64,000 nucleotides of DNA from Desulfolutivibrio sulfoxidireducens (GTDB lineage Bacteria > Desulfobacterota > Desulfovibrionia > Desulfovibrionales > Desulfovibrionaceae), in contig NZ_CP045508.1 of the NCBI RefSeq assembly GCF_013376475.1, forward strand, positions 2,229,501-2,293,500, in the 5' to 3' direction. This document shows, in pieces, positions 60,071 to 64,000 of the stretch (position 1 is its first letter; the number at the start of each line of letters is the position of its first letter). The notes beneath the pieces are model-generated. The model was not told the DNA's origin. It saw nothing but the letters and a program-made list of their open reading frames with translations, and did no database searches. A program made the position numbers and the translations under genes.

Positions 60071-61372
60071 TCAAAGGACCCGGTAGTGCACCGTGGGCGG
60101 CCGCAGAAAGGACATGCGGCCCACGGCCTCGATGACCCGGCGCACGGCCCGCACCGGGGCGGCGTGGGTCAAAAAGACGATGGGCACGAAGCCCGTTTCC
60201 GGATCGCCCTTTTGCACGGCCTGGAAGATGCTGACGCCCTCCTCGCCCATGACCCTGGAGATGGCGGCCATGACCCCGGCCCGATCCTCCACGTTGAAGC
60301 GGATGAAGTGGCGGCAGACGGCCTCGTCGGAATCCAGGATATCCGCCTCGGGAAGGGGGTCCTCCAGAAATCCGGTGTTGTTGGGGCAGTGTCCGGCCCT
60401 TCCCAGGGCCATGACGTCGGCCATGACCGCGCTGGCCGTGGGCAGGCCGCCCGCGCCCTTGCCGTGAAACAGCATGGGACCGGAGGCGTCGCCCTCGACG
60501 CGGATGGCATTGAATGCGCCCTGGACGCTGGCCAGAAGGTAATCCCCATGCACGAGCATGGGAAACACCCCGGCCTCGAGGCGGCCGTCCACCCGCTTGA
60601 CCTGGCCGATGAGCTTTATGGTGTAGCCGAATTCGGCGGCGAAACGGATGTCCAGGGGCGTGACGCTCGTTATGCCCTCCACGGGAAGCCTCGCCAGGGG
60701 ATAATTCTCCCCGTAGGCCAGCCGGATGAGCAGGACCAGCTTGTGGGCCGCGTCCAGGCCCTCGATGTCCAGGGTCGGATCGGCCTCGGCATAGCCCTTG
60801 GCCTGGGCCTTGTGCAGGGCCTCGCGAAAATCCAGGCCCTTGCCGGTCATTTTGGTCAGGATGTAATTGGCCGTGCCGTTTAGAATGCCGAGCAGACTGA
60901 CGATGCGGTTCGCGGCCAGGGACTCCTTGAGGGCCTGGACGATGGGGATGGCCCCGGCCACGCTGGCCTCGTAGGAAAGTCCCAGGCCCTTTGCCCGGGC
61001 CAGGGCGAAGAGCTCGGGGCCGCGCTCGGCCAAAAGGGCCTTGTTGGCCGTGACCACGTGCTTTCCGGCCGCAAGGGCGGAATGGATGAGGTCAAAGGCC
61101 GCGCCGGTGCCGCCCATAAGCTCGACCACGATGTCGATGTCCGGATCGACGACGAGATCCGCCGGCCGGGTGGTGAGCACCGTGTCCGGGTCCAGGCGGG
61201 CGTCCCGGGGCTTGGCCAGATCCCGGACCAGGACGGTCTTGAGCACGATGTCCCGGCCCACGCGCCTCCTGATCCAGTCGGCGTTCTGGTCGAGCAGGCG
61301 GACAAGGCCCGCGCCCACCGTGCCAAGTCCGGCCAGACCCAGTCGAAGGGGAAAAACGCCTGCGGATTTCAT
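60071..61372 (-). CDS. hom: Homoserine dehydrogenase
   Basis: A 433-residue enzyme reducing aspartate semialdehyde to homoserine for threonine (and in many bacteria methionine). The NAD(P)-binding [11 protein letters not shown] is near residue 14, the catalytic region [14 protein letters not shown] near 160-175, and a C-terminal ACT domain from about 350 ([14 protein letters not shown]) that would bind threonine for feedback inhibition. Its ATG overlaps the alaC stop (ATGA). Confidence 0.95.
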   Translation of the reverse strand: MKSAGVFPLRLGLAGLGTVGAGLVRLLDQNADWIRRRVGRDIVLKTVLVRDLAKPRDARLDPDTVLTTRPADLVVDPDIDIVVELMGGTGAAFDLIHSALAAGKHVVTANKALLAERGPELFALARAKGLGLSYEASVAGAIPIVQALKESLAANRIVSLLGILNGTANYILTKMTGKGLDFREALHKAQAKGYAEADPTLDIEGLDAAHKLVLLIRLAYGENYPLARLPVEGITSVTPLDIRFAAEFGYTIKLIGQVKRVDGRLEAGVFPMLVHGDYLLASVQGAFNAIRVEGDASGPMLFHGKGAGGLPTASAVMADVMALGRAGHCPNNTGFLEDPLPEADILDSDEAVCRHFIRFNVEDRAGVMAAISRVMGEEGVSIFQAVQKGDPETGFVPIVFLTHAAPVRAVRRVIEAVGRMSFLRPPTVHYRVL

Positions 61373-62541
61373 CCGGAAAGCACCTTTTTGAGGCCGCGAA
61401 CGGCCTGTTTGATGCGATGCTGGTTTTCCACCAGGGCGAAGCGGACATGGGTGTCCCCGAAGTGCCCGAACCCGAGGCCGGGCGAGACCGCCACCTGGCC
61501 CTCGCGCAGAAGCAACTTGGAGAATTCCACGGACCCCATTTTGGCGTAGGCCTCGGGGATCTTGGCCCACACGAACATGGTGGCCTTGGGCGGCGGGACC
61601 TCCCAGCCGATGCGCTGCAGGCCCTGAATCAGGGTGTCGCGCCGGAGCTGATGCTCGTCCATGATCTCCCGCACACACTCCTGGGGGCCGTTTAGGGCCA
61701 CGGTAGCCGCGATCTGGATGGGCTGGAAGATGCCGTAGTCCAGATAGCTCTTGATGCGCGTCAGGGCATGGACCATGGCCGGATTGCCGCAGCAGAAACC
61801 CACCCGCCAGCCGGCCATGGAGTAGCTCTTGGTCAGGGAGAAAAACTCGACGCCCACGTCTTTGGCGCCCTTGGCCTGAAGAAAACTCGGGGGCAGATAG
61901 CCGTCGTAGCCGAAGTCGGCGTAGGCGAAGTCGTGGATGACGTACATCTTGTGTTCCTTGGCGAACTCCACGATGCGCTCAAAAAACGCCAAATCGGCCA
62001 GGGCCGTGGTGGGATTTTGCGGGTAGGACAGGATGAGAAGCTTGGGCTGGGGCCAAGTCTGCCGTGTGGCCACCAGAAGATCCTCGAAGAAGTCCCGGTC
62101 CTGGGCCACAGGGATGCGGCGCACGTCGGCCCCGGCGATGATGCACGAATAGGGGTGGATGGGATAGGACGGGTCGGTGGCGAAGACCACGTCGCCCGGG
62201 GAGAGCATGACCAGGGCCAGATGGGCCAGGCCTTCCTTGGCGCCCATGGTGACCACGGCCTCGGTCTCGGGATCGATGTCCACGTCGAAGCGGCGCTTGT
62301 ACCAGCCGGAGATGGCGTTTCGCAGGCCCTTGATGCCGCGCGAGGCCGAATAGCGGTGGTTGACGCCCTTCTGGGCGGCCTCGACGAGCTTGTCCACAAT
62401 ATGCTTCGGGGTGGGCAGATCGGGGTTGCCCATGCCCAGGTCGATGACGTCTTCGCCCTGGCGGCGCATCTGCATCTTCAGCTCGTTGACCACGGCGAAG
62501 ACGTAGGGAGGCAGCCGTTCCATGCGCGCGAACTTGTGCAT
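61369..62541 (-). CDS. alaC: Pyridoxal-phosphate aminotransferase, AlaC-like (alanine aminotransferase)
   Basis: A 390-residue fold-type I class I/II aminotransferase. [50 protein letters not shown] and [15 protein letters not shown] with PLP-lysine K238 closely follow E. coli AlaC (glutamate-pyruvate). It is followed by hom with an ATGA overlap, so amino-donor and threonine supply may be linked. ATG 62541 has an AAGGAG site; an in-frame ATG at 62571 does not. Confidence 0.88.
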   Translation of the reverse strand: MHKFARMERLPPYVFAVVNELKMQMRRQGEDVIDLGMGNPDLPTPKHIVDKLVEAAQKGVNHRYSASRGIKGLRNAISGWYKRRFDVDIDPETEAVVTMGAKEGLAHLALVMLSPGDVVFATDPSYPIHPYSCIIAGADVRRIPVAQDRDFFEDLLVATRQTWPQPKLLILSYPQNPTTALADLAFFERIVEFAKEHKMYVIHDFAYADFGYDGYLPPSFLQAKGAKDVGVEFFSLTKSYSMAGWRVGFCCGNPAMVHALTRIKSYLDYGIFQPIQIAATVALNGPQECVREIMDEHQLRRDTLIQGLQRIGWEVPPPKATMFVWAKIPEAYAKMGSVEFSKLLLREGQVAVSPGLGFGHFGDTHVRFALVENQHRIKQAVRGLKKVLSG

Positions 62542-62582
62542 TGCCGCGACTCCTTTGAGTTGTGGAACCATCGCAAAATTTT

Positions 62583-62612
62583 ATGATAGCCGGGGGGGGC
62601 CATCCCTGTCAA
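62583..62612 (-). promoter_or_regulatory. Sigma-70 promoter of the alaC-hom operon
   Basis: On the minus strand TTGACA (62612-62607) and TATCAT (62588-62583) are 18 nt apart. The start of transcription would be about 35 nt before alaC. Confidence 0.6.
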
Positions 62613-62808
62613 AGACAGCGTGCGGTTTTCGGAAAGCCCTTCGCCGCGGCTGACGCGCCGCAAGGCCACGATGACCACCATCCGCCCACCGGACCGGGAA
62701 CGGTTGTTTTCGAACTCCCCCGCCCGCCTGGCGGTCGGCGTGGACCGCGCCGCCGTTTCCGGCCTCCCGGCAGGCCCAGGGGACGCATCGCCACAGTCCC
62801 TCCCCGAT

Positions 62809-62843
62809 GCCCGCCGAGGAAACAATCGCCTCCCCCGGCGGGC
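62809..62843 (-). terminator. Hairpin after the flavin reductase-rhodanese gene
   Basis: GCCCGCCG (62809-62816) pairs with CGGCGGGC (62836-62843). It lies about 20 nt past the minus-strand stop at 62863. There is no T-run. The rest of the 321-bp gap to alaC holds only the alaC promoter. Confidence 0.4.
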
Positions 62844-62862
62844 CGTGAAACGACGGGCATGG

Positions 62863-64000
62863 TTATTTCGGATCCAGACCGAGGGCCCGCAGGGCGGCCA
62901 TGCCGCCGAAGAGGTTTTTGACGTTGGTCCGGCCGTCGTGGGCCAGGGTGGTGTAGGCCTCATAGGACCGGGCCCCGGTGTTGCAGACCAGCACTACGTC
63001 GCAGTCCCTGGGGACCTCGTCGAGCCGTCCGGCCAGGTGTCCCTGGGGGATGTTGTGCCATTTCCCGGGGAAACGTTCCAGCAGGGATGCGGCGTCGCTA
63101 CGCTCGCGGCAATCGAGGAAGTGGCACTGTCCGCCCTCCCACAGGGCGGCGAACTGTTCGGGAGAGATGCCGACGTTTCTTCCGGCCAGGAGGTTGTCGG
63201 CCACGTTGCCCACGGTGTTGATGACGTCCATGGCCGAGGCGTAGGGAGGTGAATAGGGATATTCCAGGTTGCTTATGTCCGAGACGGTGGGAGAAAAGGG
63301 CATCATGGCGGCCACGGCGCCGACGCGGCCCACCAGGGCGTCGCCGGAGGCCGCCAGTCCCTGGATGCCCAGTACGCGGCGGCTGCCGCGCTCGACCACC
63401 AGTTCCAGGGTCATGAGTTCCTTGCCGGGATAAAAATGGGCCCGGTCGAGTTGGACCACCAGGGCGCTTATGGCGTCCAGGCCTTCACGCCCGGCCTGTT
63501 CCAGGGTGAGGCCGGTTCCGGAGGCGGCCCGTTCGAAGAGTTTGATGGCGAAGGAGCCGGCCGCGCCCGTAAAGACGGAGGCGCCCCCGGCCAGGTTGTC
63601 GCCGATGACCCGGCCCTGGCGGTTGGCCATGGAGCCCATGGGCAAAAAGAAGGGTTTGCCGGTGACCAGGTGTTTGATCTCCACGCAATCCCCCCCGGCG
63701 AAGATGTCCGGGTCCGAGGTGCGCATGTTTTTGTCCACCACGATGCCGCCGCGCCCGGACACGGCCAGGCCGGCCCTGGCGGCCAGGTCGGAATTGGGAA
63801 CCACGCCGGCGGCCATGACCACCAGATCGGCCTCGATGACCCGCTTGTCGGTGATCACGCGCTGGACCCGGCCGTCGCCCTCGATGGCCGTGACGGTTTC
63901 GGACAGGTGCACGGTCAGGCCCTTGTCCGTGATATGCCTGAGGGCCATGGCCGAAAGGGCCGGACCGAGGTTGTTCATCAGGATGCGCGGCCCGGCCTCG
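62863..64000 (-). CDS. FAD-dependent pyridine-nucleotide disulfide oxidoreductase with C-terminal rhodanese (5' end outside window)
   Basis: The visible 379 residues are the C-terminal part of a CoA-disulfide reductase-like enzyme. Present are the end of the NAD(P)H domain, the second FAD motif DPDIFAGGDCVEI, the dimerisation domain, and a rhodanese domain (last ~100 residues) with active-site loop VCNTGARSYEAY (catalytic Cys). Members reduce CoA persulfides or polysulfide, which fits a sulfur-metabolising host. The N-terminal FAD loop and redox cysteine are beyond the edge, so no exact name can be given. Confidence 0.82.
   Translation of the reverse strand, partial: EAGPRILMNNLGPALSAMALRHITDKGLTVHLSETVTAIEGDGRVQRVITDKRVIEADLVVMAAGVVPNSDLAARAGLAVSGRGGIVVDKNMRTSDPDIFAGGDCVEIKHLVTGKPFFLPMGSMANRQGRVIGDNLAGGASVFTGAAGSFAIKLFERAASGTGLTLEQAGREGLDAISALVVQLDRAHFYPGKELMTLELVVERGSRRVLGIQGLAASGDALVGRVGAVAAMMPFSPTVSDISNLEYPYSPPYASAMDVINTVGNVADNLLAGRNVGISPEQFAALWEGGQCHFLDCRERSDAASLLERFPGKWHNIPQGHLAGRLDEVPRDCDVVLVCNTGARSYEAYTTLAHDGRTNVKNLFGGMAALRALGLDPK

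Overview
The window looks like chromosomal DNA of a high-GC, strictly anaerobic deltaproteobacterium, most likely a sulfate reducer of the Desulfovibrionaceae. This is inferred from gene content: a three-gene glutamate synthase carrying ferredoxin modules, L-aspartate oxidase-based NAD synthesis, a rhodanese-ferritin fusion, a flavin disulfide reductase ending in a rhodanese, archaeal-type phosphoglycerate mutase-like protein next to homoserine dehydrogenase, and large PAS/MCP sensors. Genes are densely packed and many neighbours overlap by ATGA or GTGA (rimI/pgk, the amidoligase genes, nadC/nadA/nadB, pilZ/TPR, RND/cyclodeaminase, alaC/hom, mutase/thioesterase), implying translational coupling.

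Layout. 0.1-4.7 kb: a glycosyltransferase converging on a minus-strand rimI-pgk-tpiA-secG-tRNA-Leu operon. 4.9-7.3 kb: a Nudix hydrolase, two small membrane proteins and a rhodanese-ferritin fusion. 7.4-11.6 kb: a tightly coupled four-gene amidoligase operon (C39-like papain-fold protein, RLAN/ATP-grasp ligase, GCS2-type ligase, N-formylglutamate amidohydrolase-like protein) of unknown product; I regard this as the best candidate for an undescribed biochemical system. It is divergent from the glutamate synthase operon (11.8-17.0 kb). 17.0-18.7 kb: an IS481-family element that has split a genome-specific palindrome, followed by a cluster of perfect long palindromes. 18.7-24.7 kb: suhB-mreB, a GAF protein, an unrecognised 586-residue protein and gcvT; 24.7-25.0 kb holds another palindrome cluster. 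25.0-30.6 kb: rsmE-rarA and nadC-nadA-nadB.

30.7-43.0 kb: PilZ and TPR proteins, an MFS exporter, an RND efflux pair coupled to an ornithine-cyclodeaminase-like enzyme, a glutamate-receptor-like potassium channel and a large MscS channel. 43.3-50.2 kb (all plus strand): a PaaK-like protein with no visible P-loop, a ChaN-PDZ lipoprotein, mutM, murJ, a TerC protein and a TrmN6-like methyltransferase. 50.3-57.3 kb: a small lipoprotein, a hybrid periplasmic-binding/PAS histidine kinase, AMMECR1 and a PAS-containing chemoreceptor. 57.5-64.0 kb (minus strand): an amino-acid cluster alaC-hom-(apgM-like)-thioesterase-amidohydrolase, and at the window edge a truncated flavin reductase-rhodanese gene.

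No CRISPR array, rRNA, prophage or replication origin was seen. All functional calls come from reading motifs by eye; no database search was run.
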